Source of the DNA: Endozoicomonas numazuensis | Lineage (GTDB): Bacteria; Pseudomonadota; Gammaproteobacteria; Pseudomonadales; Endozoicomonadaceae | Assembly: GCF_000722635.1 (NCBI RefSeq) | Contig: NZ_JOKH01000001.1 | Span: forward strand, 1,016,201 to 1,080,200 | Direction of reading: 5' to 3' | DNA: 64,000 nucleotides | Part shown: piece after piece, positions 47,223 through 56,600 of the stretch | Position numbering within the stretch: the first letter of the stretch is position 1 | Layout: every line of letters begins with the position of its first letter | The notes under the pieces: generated by a model | The model's input: the letters and a program-made list of their open reading frames with translations, nothing else | Database searches by the model: none | What the model was told of the DNA's origin: nothing | Translations under genes and position numbers: made by a program

Positions 47223-48530
47223 ATGAGTTCAAATAAAAAAGACTACGTAAAATTTTTCCGGCAGAGTTCACCTTATATCCATGCCCATCATGGCAAAACT
47301 TTTGTCATTACGCTGGGCGGTGAAGCTCTGGCAAGCCCCAACCTGAACAATATCATCAATGATATTTCCCTGCTGAACAGTCTGGGCGTCAGGCTGGTTC
47401 TGGTTCACGGAGCCCGACCACAGATAGAAGAACGCCTTAGTGCCCGGGGCCTTGAGTCCAGATTTCATAATGAAAAACGTGTGACCGACCGTCAGTGCCT
47501 TGAATGTGTAATGGATGCAGTAGGTAACCTCCGTGCTCGCATTGAATCAAAGCTTTCACTGGGACTGGTTAACTCTCCAATGCATGGAGCAAGCATACGG
47601 GTCATCAGCGGCAACTTTGTCACTGCAAAACCTTTAGGTGTTATTGATGGCCAGGACTTTCTCCACACCGGTGCCATTCGCAGAATTGATAAAGAAGCTA
47701 TTCAGCAGCAGCTAGACAGTGGCTATATTGTTTTACTTTCCTGCCTTGGTCACTCTCCAACTGGAGAGCTCTTTAACATGGAAGTAGAAGAAGTCGCTAC
47801 CCACACAGCCGTTTGTCTTGAGGCTGAAAAACTGATTTTGTACTCCAAACTAGAGAGCGTTAGGGACCATCAGGGGCATTCTATCAGTCGCTTATCCCCA
47901 CAGGAGGCCAGTAAAGCGATCAAGAGTCTTCAGGGTGACAGCAGAAGGCTACTTTCCTCAGCGATCACAGCTTGCCATGGTGGTGTCGACCGTGCACAGC
48001 TGATCAGCTATGAACAGGACGGCTCACTGTTGCTGGAACTCTTTACCCGTGACGGCTCAGGTACAATGGTTTCACGTGACCGCTATGAAGAAATTCGTGC
48101 AGCCAGTATTGAGGATGTTGGCGGTATCCTTGAACTGATAAGACCCCTGGAGCAAGAGGGCATTCTTAGAAGACGTTCAAGAAAAGAGCTGGAGCGTGAA
48201 ATTCGTTTGTTCCGGGTTATTTCTCTGGACGGTATGATTATTGGCTGCGCGGCTATCCATTTGTTCTCCGGAGAACACGCTGCAGAGTTAGCCTGCCTGG
48301 TAGTACATCCGGATTATCGGGAAAAAAACCGGGGAGACCTGCTTCTCAGTGCAATAGAAGAACAGGCGTCTCAACAAGGAATGGATACACTGTTTGTATT
48401 AACCACTCAAACCAGCCACTGGTTTGTGGAACGCGGCTTTGCCGAATCCAGCCAAAAGTCCCTGCCAAAAGAAAAACGCAGTCAATACAACTCAGAAAGG
48501 CAATCTAAGATACTGGTCAAAAAACTCTGA
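47223..48530 (+). CDS. argA: N-acetylglutamate synthase
   Basis: This 435-residue two-domain enzyme catalyses the first step of arginine synthesis. The amino-acid-kinase-like domain at about 1-285 (TLGGEALASPNL, VLVHGARPQIEERL) binds arginine as feedback inhibitor. The GNAT acetyltransferase domain follows at about 290-435 (ELACLVVHPDYREKNRGDLL). Length and order fit classical ArgA. Confidence 0.94.
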   Translation: MSSNKKDYVKFFRQSSPYIHAHHGKTFVITLGGEALASPNLNNIINDISLLNSLGVRLVLVHGARPQIEERLSARGLESRFHNEKRVTDRQCLECVMDAVGNLRARIESKLSLGLVNSPMHGASIRVISGNFVTAKPLGVIDGQDFLHTGAIRRIDKEAIQQQLDSGYIVLLSCLGHSPTGELFNMEVEEVATHTAVCLEAEKLILYSKLESVRDHQGHSISRLSPQEASKAIKSLQGDSRRLLSSAITACHGGVDRAQLISYEQDGSLLLELFTRDGSGTMVSRDRYEEIRAASIEDVGGILELIRPLEQEGILRRRSRKELEREIRLFRVISLDGMIIGCAAIHLFSGEHAAELACLVVHPDYREKNRGDLLLSAIEEQASQQGMDTLFVLTTQTSHWFVERGFAESSQKSLPKEKRSQYNSERQSKILVKKL

Positions 48531-48546
48531 AGCAGCTCCTTATCGT

Positions 48547-48566
48547 TGGCCCCAAATGCAGGGCCA
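48547..48566. terminator. hairpin between argA and NTPDase genes
   Basis: A TGGCCC/GGGCCA stem with an 8-nt loop lies between convergent stops and is followed by ctactcttcttttac on the plus strand. Confidence 0.5.
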
Positions 48567-48568
48567 GC

Positions 48569-49954
48569 CTACTCTTCTTTTACTTTCAACCAGTCATTGG
48601 CCCGGGCAATACTGTACCCCAGCGGCCAACTGAGTCCATAACTATGACCTTTATAGCTCACCGATTTACTGACCAGCAAGTGGGTATCTGGTTTCAGCCC
48701 TAAACGACTCAATAGTTCTGCCATATAAACAAACTCAGCACACATTCTTTCTGCCAATGGCTTACGTGGCTCACCACTGCTGGAAAAGTCTTCTTCCAGT
48801 GGAGGGGGTTGATTATGCAGTTTTATGAATTCGGAAAAGAACTGATTATCTGAACGGTAATGACCCTGAAGCCTCTCATGAACTCCGTCGGGCTTCAAAC
48901 CACAAACATAGCGAGCAGCAAGCTGTAACATTCTTGGCGTCTGAATATTAGGCAGACCCAGCGCCACAGTACGATCATAAAAATAACCGTTCAAGTGGAA
49001 TACCTTCGGCATGCTCGTATAGAGAAGAGGCCTTCTCCTGTCTTTTCTCAAACTCCCGGGTCTTTCAAATAGTTTATCCACCACCTCTGAACATGATTGA
49101 TATTCTGAGCAGACTTTCGAAAGAGATGTAACATTTTCCAACCTCAGTAGATCATCATAGGCTTGATTGATACCTAAACCTGAATACGACTCACCATAGA
49201 CTTCAATGTCAGGTTGCGGATAACGCCAGAAACGTTTGATATTAACGGCCGATGACGGAATTTCGCTGGCCGCTCTACGATACAGAGAGTTCTGCTCATC
49301 TTTCCTTACCCGAAAAGCCATTTGCACCGAACCACCACCCAGTTCGACAATGCCATATTGGAGCTTTTCGGATTTTAGCTGACCACGAAGAGTATTGACG
49401 CCTAACCAGGTAAAAGCAGCTTCTTCCAGACCTGTCAGCAAACGAACATTCTCCGGGTAGTTGCCAGGTACTCCCTGCCTGTATAACTCTATAGCGACCC
49501 GCTTTAGAACCAGATCAGCTGAGAGCAGTGGTTTCCCATGATTCTTCAGTATAACGGCCCGATGCCGAAGGCCAGCCGTTCCTCCAACAAACACTTCGGT
49601 TTTAGGAATGCAATCACCTGATTTTAACTGATACAAAGAGCTCATTTCGCCAATAAGATGACCAGGAAGGCGCTTGCCATAAGAGAGGGGGGGTTCACTT
49701 TCAACCAACGATGTTTGCCTGATCAGCTCGTATTGGGAAGTACCATACAGACGCTTAAACTGATACGACATAACCCGAGAGCCCGAGCTGCCTGCATCCA
49801 TTAGAACCATACTTTTACACTCAGACTCATAAGCCTGAAGGGGATAGTTTTCAGCATAACCAGCCTGTATAAAAAAGCCCTGCAGGCCTGCAAACAGACA
49901 AAAAAGCACATTCGAATGACAAAAACGATTCAAGAGTAAGGTTATTATTTTCAT
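48569..49954 (-). CDS. secreted CD39/GDA1-type nucleoside triphosphate diphosphohydrolase
   Basis: This 461-residue exported apyrase is of the GDA1/CD39 family, common in eukaryotes and rare in bacteria (Legionella has one). The signal region is residues 1-34. The apyrase conserved regions are complete: ACR1 DAGSSGSR near 53, ACR2 GTAGLR near 124, ACR3 LTGLEEAAFTWLGVN near 168, ACR4 ELGGGSVQMAF near 199. It would remove phosphates from extracellular ATP/ADP in the periplasm, a host vacuole or the surroundings, for nutrient salvage or to silence host ATP signalling. The host role is inference. Confidence 0.88.
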   Translation of the reverse strand: MKIITLLLNRFCHSNVLFCLFAGLQGFFIQAGYAENYPLQAYESECKSMVLMDAGSSGSRVMSYQFKRLYGTSQYELIRQTSLVESEPPLSYGKRLPGHLIGEMSSLYQLKSGDCIPKTEVFVGGTAGLRHRAVILKNHGKPLLSADLVLKRVAIELYRQGVPGNYPENVRLLTGLEEAAFTWLGVNTLRGQLKSEKLQYGIVELGGGSVQMAFRVRKDEQNSLYRRAASEIPSSAVNIKRFWRYPQPDIEVYGESYSGLGINQAYDDLLRLENVTSLSKVCSEYQSCSEVVDKLFERPGSLRKDRRRPLLYTSMPKVFHLNGYFYDRTVALGLPNIQTPRMLQLAARYVCGLKPDGVHERLQGHYRSDNQFFSEFIKLHNQPPPLEEDFSSSGEPRKPLAERMCAEFVYMAELLSRLGLKPDTHLLVSKSVSYKGHSYGLSWPLGYSIARANDWLKVKEE

Positions 49955-50241
49955 TCTGATAGAGCGTATTCAATCAAATGGGCAAACAGCCCCACTCAGA
50001 GAGTGGAGAATGAGTAGTTAAGAAGAAAAATCATAGTTCACCTGAATAAGATGGCCAGAAGCAGAAACAAAGCTAACTTGAATTCATGAAAACTTCACAA
50101 AGCCACTTTAAACAGAATTAAGACTGCAGAAACATTAGAGTGATCATATTCTGAAACGAAGGAAGTTATACAAACATCACTCGTTGAACTCATTCGGGCT
50201 CTTTGTCTGAGCGGTGGAAGGTAACGAATTGTCTGACTTGA

Positions 50242-52620
50242 TTAAAGCGGGCTTTGGGGAGGAATAATATGACTCATTTTCTGATCCCAGAAGCCCATTT
50301 TGGCCTGAACACTTTCATAATACTGACCAATAGCCCCCATCATCATTTCAGAGATAATTTGATGGTGATACTGACGACGAAGAATTAAAACAGCGGCTTC
50401 TTCATCCTCCATATGATGAAATAAAGGAGAGGTTGGATCCACTTCCCCAAGCTGTTTCTCACGCCTGACCGCTTCCATAATTTCTTTATGGGAGTCATGC
50501 AGTTTCAATATGCGCTCAACAAAGCCTTCCACTTCATCCTTTGCCAGCCTTCTCATGGTATTCATTTCTTCACGGCCAGTTCTTTCTCTCTGACCATACA
50601 AGTCCCAGGTCAGGCTCTTGCCTTCCTTCTGACCTACAATGTGGGCAAACCGCTCCCTGTTAATTTTTTCGTTGTATCTATTAACAAAAAGATCCGCCAG
50701 AAAGAAAAAACCAAAAATAATCAAACCATCCACCGAGGGTCTGGGCAGGTATGGGGAAATCTCCAACTTTGGAACACCTTCAACGGCATGCCAGCCCACT
50801 TTAAATCCATGCACCATGGTTGATTTAACAGCCCCCTTCAACCAGCCCTTCATATAACTTCGAACACCATTCTTGGCCAGAATAAGAGCACTGGCAACTC
50901 TGTTTGCATGAGTATTAAAACGTGACCTTTCTTCCTCTGTAAGCTCTATATCGGGCATTTCTTCTTCCAGAACCCGTTCCAGCTCCTCAATAGCTTCCTT
51001 TGAAGAAATAGAGCCATCATTGCTTAAATCAGGGGTCATTTTAGGAAAAACCTTTTTCCACCACCCCGTCTGCTTAGTCTTAAAATGGTAGGACTTTCCT
51101 ATTACCCTTGGATCATTTGCTGCACGACTAAACAGGCTTTCTCTTTTCACCGGATCCATATTTTTAAATTTGCAATTCCACAACTCATCCAGAACCGGCT
51201 CCCACTCCTTGTCCATGCGCTCAACATCACTAACAGCGGCTGTATAAAGACGCTTGTAGAGCTTGAAAGCATCCTGCAGACTGCGTCTTCGATAGAGATA
51301 CCGGGCCTTACCTTCTTCTAGCCGTATCACCGTTTCCAGATGGCTCTCATCCTTGTTCGTTTCCATCTCCAGCCTCATTTGAGCGTCTTTTTCCAGCTCA
51401 GAATAGGCATTAAAAATTCGTGTTAGCGTTTCATGGCTACAGATATATCTCAGACTCTTCAGGAAGACGCGAAATTTCTGATCGTCCATCTCTGACAAAA
51501 CACCCAGATCATTTACATCCAGCTTGTAATCTGCAGATACTTCAGCTCTCTGCAACGCCCTGACTGCCCGGGTCATGCGAATGAGTTCAGTGCCGCCACT
51601 CCAGACACCGCACCAGGCAACGTAACTGAATATACTGACCGCTGCACCAATGCCTCCGGTAACCAATCCGGTCAACACAGCACTAACGACCATGGCAAAA
51701 CTATTGAGAGTAAAGTCTCTTTTATTCCTGAGAAAATAGCGTTTGATCCGGTTACGAGTATCTGTATTCTTAAGCTTGATGCCTCCCCCTTTATCAACAA
51801 CATTCTGAATATGAGCCTTATCAGCCTCATCCAGCTTATAACGGGTAGCTTTTGGCCTATCGAGACCTGGAGGTGTAGCTGCAGGATTAGAAGGGTCAAC
51901 CGGACTAATGGGGTTCCGACCTTTCATGACAGGTACATTCGCTTCTGGAAAAAACCGCCAACGCAACGCATTCTTTATTTCAAGAATGCGTTCAAAAGTA
52001 ATATCTGACTCTAGATGCAGGCCATTATCCTGAGCCAATTGAGTAATCATTGCTTCCGCCGTGTCAGCATCCACATTGAAATCTCTCATTGCGCCCTGAA
52101 TCAAATCAGGAATGAGTGCCCTTCTCAAAAAACCAACAGGAAGAGCACGATCTTCAGCCAGGTATTTATAAGTCAGTTCTACTGTGGAGCAGGAAACGGT
52201 TTTTCTGACTTCCGTGATCACCTGATCACTAATCTGTTCACTGCCTCCTGACAGCACCAGCTTCATTTGCTGGCCCTTTCTCTCCTCACTCAAAACACAA
52301 ACCCGGTGGTAGGCCATGGCACAAGCTATGTGATAGTCATTAAGGCTGCGCTGGATGGGGGAAGAAAACTCGTTATGAGCGGCATGACGAAAAGCATCGT
52401 AGACTCTAAGGGCTTTGGCCGCAGATGGACCACCGCCAAAAAAACGTTTGAAAAAACTGCCAATTCCAGAAAAAACCGAGACGATACGACCCTGCCACCG
52501 ACCATAATCAATCTGACCCAGCCTGGTATCTTCTTCTGACGCTGTAGCGGCCTCTTTGCGCCCTACAGCAGAGAGAGAAGAGCCTCGATGGCTCCGAACC
52601 TCTGGTGGCATGTCTCTCAA
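50242..52620 (-). CDS. large unrecognised protein with two membrane segments
   Basis: This 792-residue protein starts with a polar Ser-rich region without signal peptide. Two hydrophobic stretches occur near 305-340 (TLNSFAMVVSAVLTGLV...) and near 645-665 (VDGLIIFGFFFLADLFV). Charged, mainly helical segments between them and at the C-terminus may form coiled coils. The composition recalls translocated or membrane-inserting effectors, but no family is recognised. It lies upstream of folA in the same direction as folA, separated by a hairpin-bearing gap. Confidence 0.65.
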   Translation of the reverse strand: MRDMPPEVRSHRGSSLSAVGRKEAATASEEDTRLGQIDYGRWQGRIVSVFSGIGSFFKRFFGGGPSAAKALRVYDAFRHAAHNEFSSPIQRSLNDYHIACAMAYHRVCVLSEERKGQQMKLVLSGGSEQISDQVITEVRKTVSCSTVELTYKYLAEDRALPVGFLRRALIPDLIQGAMRDFNVDADTAEAMITQLAQDNGLHLESDITFERILEIKNALRWRFFPEANVPVMKGRNPISPVDPSNPAATPPGLDRPKATRYKLDEADKAHIQNVVDKGGGIKLKNTDTRNRIKRYFLRNKRDFTLNSFAMVVSAVLTGLVTGGIGAAVSIFSYVAWCGVWSGGTELIRMTRAVRALQRAEVSADYKLDVNDLGVLSEMDDQKFRVFLKSLRYICSHETLTRIFNAYSELEKDAQMRLEMETNKDESHLETVIRLEEGKARYLYRRRSLQDAFKLYKRLYTAAVSDVERMDKEWEPVLDELWNCKFKNMDPVKRESLFSRAANDPRVIGKSYHFKTKQTGWWKKVFPKMTPDLSNDGSISSKEAIEELERVLEEEMPDIELTEEERSRFNTHANRVASALILAKNGVRSYMKGWLKGAVKSTMVHGFKVGWHAVEGVPKLEISPYLPRPSVDGLIIFGFFFLADLFVNRYNEKINRERFAHIVGQKEGKSLTWDLYGQRERTGREEMNTMRRLAKDEVEGFVERILKLHDSHKEIMEAVRREKQLGEVDPTSPLFHHMEDEEAAVLILRRQYHHQIISEMMMGAIGQYYESVQAKMGFWDQKMSHIIPPQSPL

Positions 52621-52816
52621 TCCCTGAGATAGGGAGCCCAGAAAAGAACGGGCTCCTGTGTATTAGACCAAGGCGTTCATTTTTATTCGATTAACTAATT
52701 AAAAGTAATCATTAGATATTTTACTCGAATAAAAAAATACGAATGCAGCAATATTTAAAATATAGCCGCCATATGGATATCGAATTGAAAGAAGTAGAAG
52801 AACTTTGTCAAAGGGG

Positions 52817-52844
52817 TTAAACCAGCCTCAATAAGCTGGTTTAA
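52817..52844. terminator. hairpin after folA
   Basis: A perfect 10-bp stem (TTAAACCAGC and complement) with an 8-nt loop lies 35 bp past the leftward folA stop; the T tract is weak. Confidence 0.6.
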
Positions 52845-52878
52845 AAATCTTGTCGTGCTTTAGAATCCTTACCCGAAC

Positions 52879-53388
52879 TCAGGCAGACTTTCTATCCAGA
52901 ACCTGATAGCTGAACTCCAGAGCCTGCTCATCTTCTGAGACCTGATCTTCTCTGGCAGTGATACCCCAGTCACTTTCATTAATTTCAGGAAAAAAAGCAT
53001 CGCCATCAAATGATCTGAACACTTTAGTCAGATACAACCGGTCAGCTTTGTCTAAGGCCTGGCGATAAATCTGTTCGCCACCAATCACCATGATTTCTTC
53101 ATTGCCATTGATCATTGCCACGTCTTCCGCCAAAGAAATGGCGTCTTCCAGACTATGCACCACTTTAACACCTTCATGATGCCAGTTTTTATCACGGGTA
53201 ATGACAATATTCGTCCGTCCAGGCAAAGGTTTACGCAATGAATCAAACGTCTTTCGTCCCATAATAATGGGTTTTCCCATCGTCACAGCCTTGAAATAGC
53301 GGAGATCTCCAGGCAAATACCAGGGCATTTTGTTATTGATGCCAATGGCATGGTTTTCCGCTACAGCGGCAATCATTGCAATTTTCAT
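52879..53388 (-). CDS. folA: dihydrofolate reductase
   Basis: This 169-residue NADPH-dependent enzyme reduces dihydrofolate. Family motifs include MIAAVAENHAIGINNKMPWYLPGD read in parts at 4-27, GRKTFDSL and VIGGEQIYRQAL. The start MKIAMIAAV (53388) fits the family; an in-frame ATG at 53457 would add 23 residues unlike DHFR. Neither start has a strong ribosome binding site. Confidence 0.92.
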   Translation of the reverse strand: MKIAMIAAVAENHAIGINNKMPWYLPGDLRYFKAVTMGKPIIMGRKTFDSLRKPLPGRTNIVITRDKNWHHEGVKVVHSLEDAISLAEDVAMINGNEEIMVIGGEQIYRQALDKADRLYLTKVFRSFDGDAFFPEINESDWGITAREDQVSEDEQALEFSYQVLDRKSA

Positions 53389-53512
53389 AAAGGGAGCAAA
53401 TGCACCGAAGGCTTCCAGATCAGACGCCATTGTCGGCCATTTATCTCGTACCCACAAGACCCCTGAAATCCATCAACTAGGGTTTCTCTATAACTGCAAG
53501 ATAAAACCAGAG

Positions 53513-53625
53513 GTAACTGCTCATTTTTTGTAGGCAAAAGTGCCGATTTCAAGAATGGTGCCCCTGATTTTACTGGGCTATAGTCAATCGACTCTAAAGT
53601 TTACCTACAAAAAATGAGCAGTTAC
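53513..53625. mobile_element. 113-bp MITE with 22-bp terminal inverted repeats
   Basis: Perfect 22-bp arms (53513-53534 and 53604-53625, outer end GTAACTGCTC) flank 69 bp of non-coding DNA. The direct repeat AACCAGAG occurs on both sides (53505-53512 and 53626-53633), a perfect 8-bp target duplication. It encodes nothing and would need a transposase elsewhere. It sits 17 bp before the start codon of the 1767-residue gene and may carry or disrupt its promoter. Confidence 0.88.
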
Positions 53626-53642
53626 AACCAGAGGAATGTCAG

Positions 53643-56600
53643 ATGTTGCCTTCAGGCCAGGATGCTTTCAGCCAGCTACAACAGCTTGCTTACGTTGCCG
53701 AAAAAAAAGTCAACTCAAAAAGAGGGCATGAGGCTATCGGGCTGGATGCGAATCAAAAGCCTGTTGATGAAGGCTCCTTCGAAGCTGAACCTCAGTCTTA
53801 TAAAAGCTTGATGACCCGAGGCTACTGGGATAGACGTAATGTAAAGACCTTTGATGATGCTGCAGCCCGGATCACGCCATTGCTGCAACAATGCGCCCAC
53901 GCAGCCAACGCACAATCCAAAGTTCCAGTCACTGTCATCACCGGACGCAAGATGTCAGCCATCACGATTATGGATGAAATCAGAAAACTGATGGACAGTG
54001 ACTGGGGCAGGCTCCAGCAGGTTAAGAGTGATGTTTCTGAGTTTATGCAGGGGCTTAAACAGTTTGATGAACTTGGCAGTATGACTCTTCCCCAGGGAGC
54101 CGTCACGCGGGGCCTGGAAAGCAAACAGACCTATGAGGCTGAGACCCTGAGAGTCGATCAGACGTTAGCAACTATCGCCAACAAAGCATCTCCTGAATAT
54201 AAAACATGGTCAGCTTATCGTGACTATCTCGACAACATGCACTATCAGGAACGTATTCGCCTTAAAATTCAGCGCTCTATACAGGATCACGCCGGAGCAG
54301 CTAAAGACAGACCCGCCTTCAGGAGAGCATTAAAAGAGCTTTCCAGAGATTGTGATCTGGGGAAACTGGCCAGCCAGACCACTTCTGAAGGCAATCCCAG
54401 AAACCCAATATCCGTAGCCGCTTCTAACCGCTTGTTAAACAGCCTGGGTGATACTGCTACAGACCCTATTTCTTTGCCTGGAAAGACAGGCAACACTCCA
54501 GAACAGAGTTTGACGTTTGCCAGACAATCTCTCTCCATTCTGGTTCATAATTACAGTGATAAAAAAGTGGCCTTGCGTGGACCATTATTGGCATCCATGG
54601 CTGAGGCCACCAGGAAAAATGTGACCTCAGCCCTTATGGAATGTGTCGCACCAACGGCAGTAAAGCTTCAAATGGTTCAATCGCTTCAAACGGAATTTGG
54701 TAAAGAGTTCAACCGTATTAATAAGTTAGGTGTAACTCGTGATTTTGATCCATTGGCTCAAGAGCTTGTGAGCCTCAAAAACCGCTGGACAGAAATGACC
54801 AAGCAGGAAAAAGAAGAAGAGCTACGAAAAGCGAAACACCTTGAAGAAGAAAAACGTAAAGTGGAGCAACAGGGAGCAACACCTTCAACCCTGCCCCTTC
54901 TAAAACAGTCTAAAACCCTTGCCAGTGAAGGTAAGAGAAAACCTCAAGAAGTCACTCCTTTAAGACGTCTTGAGCCTGAGAACTATGACTGGATAGCCAA
55001 ACCGTTGTGGAACCAGATACGTCACGATATGGATACTGGCAACCTGGAAGCTGCATCACAGCAACAATGGTATACCAATTTTCATGACGCTCTCAGAGGT
55101 GCTTCACCTGGTACCCGAAAGAGAGCAAAGGATCAGGTACTGGAAGCCATTCGCCAGAAGATAGAGGGACAACCTCAATATCAGGACTATGCAGGCCCGG
55201 TTCTGAATTTTCTTGCCCGTCTGGACCAACAAGATTTTCAGTCGGAACAAATACGCCCCGCTGCTGTTACTGAAGAGTTACCCAGTCTGGAAGCCGTTAC
55301 AAAATCTCTTACTGTTCTGCCAAGACTTGAGCATGCAGCATTCAGCAGGGAACTTTATGCCCGGATCGGTGGTGACCTGGCTGCGCAAAAAACAGGTCAG
55401 CCAGAACAAACTGTCTGGCACCAGTCAATTCACCAATATCTGAAGGCTATCCCGGCGGATCAACAGCAGGGAGCTCTCAATACGATTGTCAGTCATATCG
55501 AAAGAGAATTGGCCATCAGTCGTTATGGTGTGTCTGAAGATCAGAAAAAGCAGGTTCTGGACGTACTCAAACAAGGAACCAACACTGAGTTCACGCTTTC
55601 ATCTGGAGCTGGCCTGCAAGCGGCACCGGTTCAGTACACACCGCCAGTTGTTCCTCAAAAACCTGTGGAAGACACTGGAGACTTTGCCATACGTTTGTAC
55701 CAAAAAATGACTGAAAGTCTGAACGCACTGGACACTCAATACCAGGATGGCGGACTGCAGTGGCATGGGATGTTGCACCAGTATCTAATGACTCTGCCTG
55801 AAACAGAAAGAGTCGGTGCTCTGGGACTGACTAGAGCCGTCGTTGGTTTCCAGCTAAGCGACCAATATGGGCATAGAGAAAACTTTGCAAGCCTGGAGAG
55901 AGACTTTAAACAGGTTTGTGACCAGGCACTGAAGGCCAACTTTAAACAGGCCGTCACAGCTAAAGTATCTACAGCCACCGCTCTGAAAGAGTCAGAAGAA
56001 GACAAAAAAACCAGTGAAAACTTTGTATCTGATTTTTACAGAAAACTGTCGAAGACACTCAATCCTGCTCTCACTCCAGACGCTCAAAAAGAATGGCATC
56101 AGGAGCTTTCAGCACACCTCCTAACCCACCCTGCCCAGACAGAACAGGTTCTTATTCAGCTCAGGCAAAAAATAGAATTTGAGCTGAGTCTGGATATTGC
56201 TGATCATGACCAATACATACCGGTCATCAATAATCTGCTGGACCAGGCAGGTAGTCCACATTTTCAGCCTCTCGCTCAGACATTCCCAGTACAACCAGCA
56301 GCAACGACTGCATCAGCTCAGCCACCACAACTAGATTTTCATAAAGTGGCAGGAGAGCTTATGGATTATATTCGCCCTCAACTCAGAGCAGGCGAAACCA
56401 GTGATAAATATCAAAATGAGTGGGCACGCAGGTTAAATGCACCACTTCGCACGTTGCCTGTCTCCCAGAGAGAGGCCGCAGGCTTTACACTGATTCAGGA
56501 AGTCAGCAATGCCCTGACTCTGGCCAATATGGATCAGCATACACCTGTTGTCATTCAGGCTTTCTTCAATGGTATCAGTGGACAATTCAAAGACGAGCCA

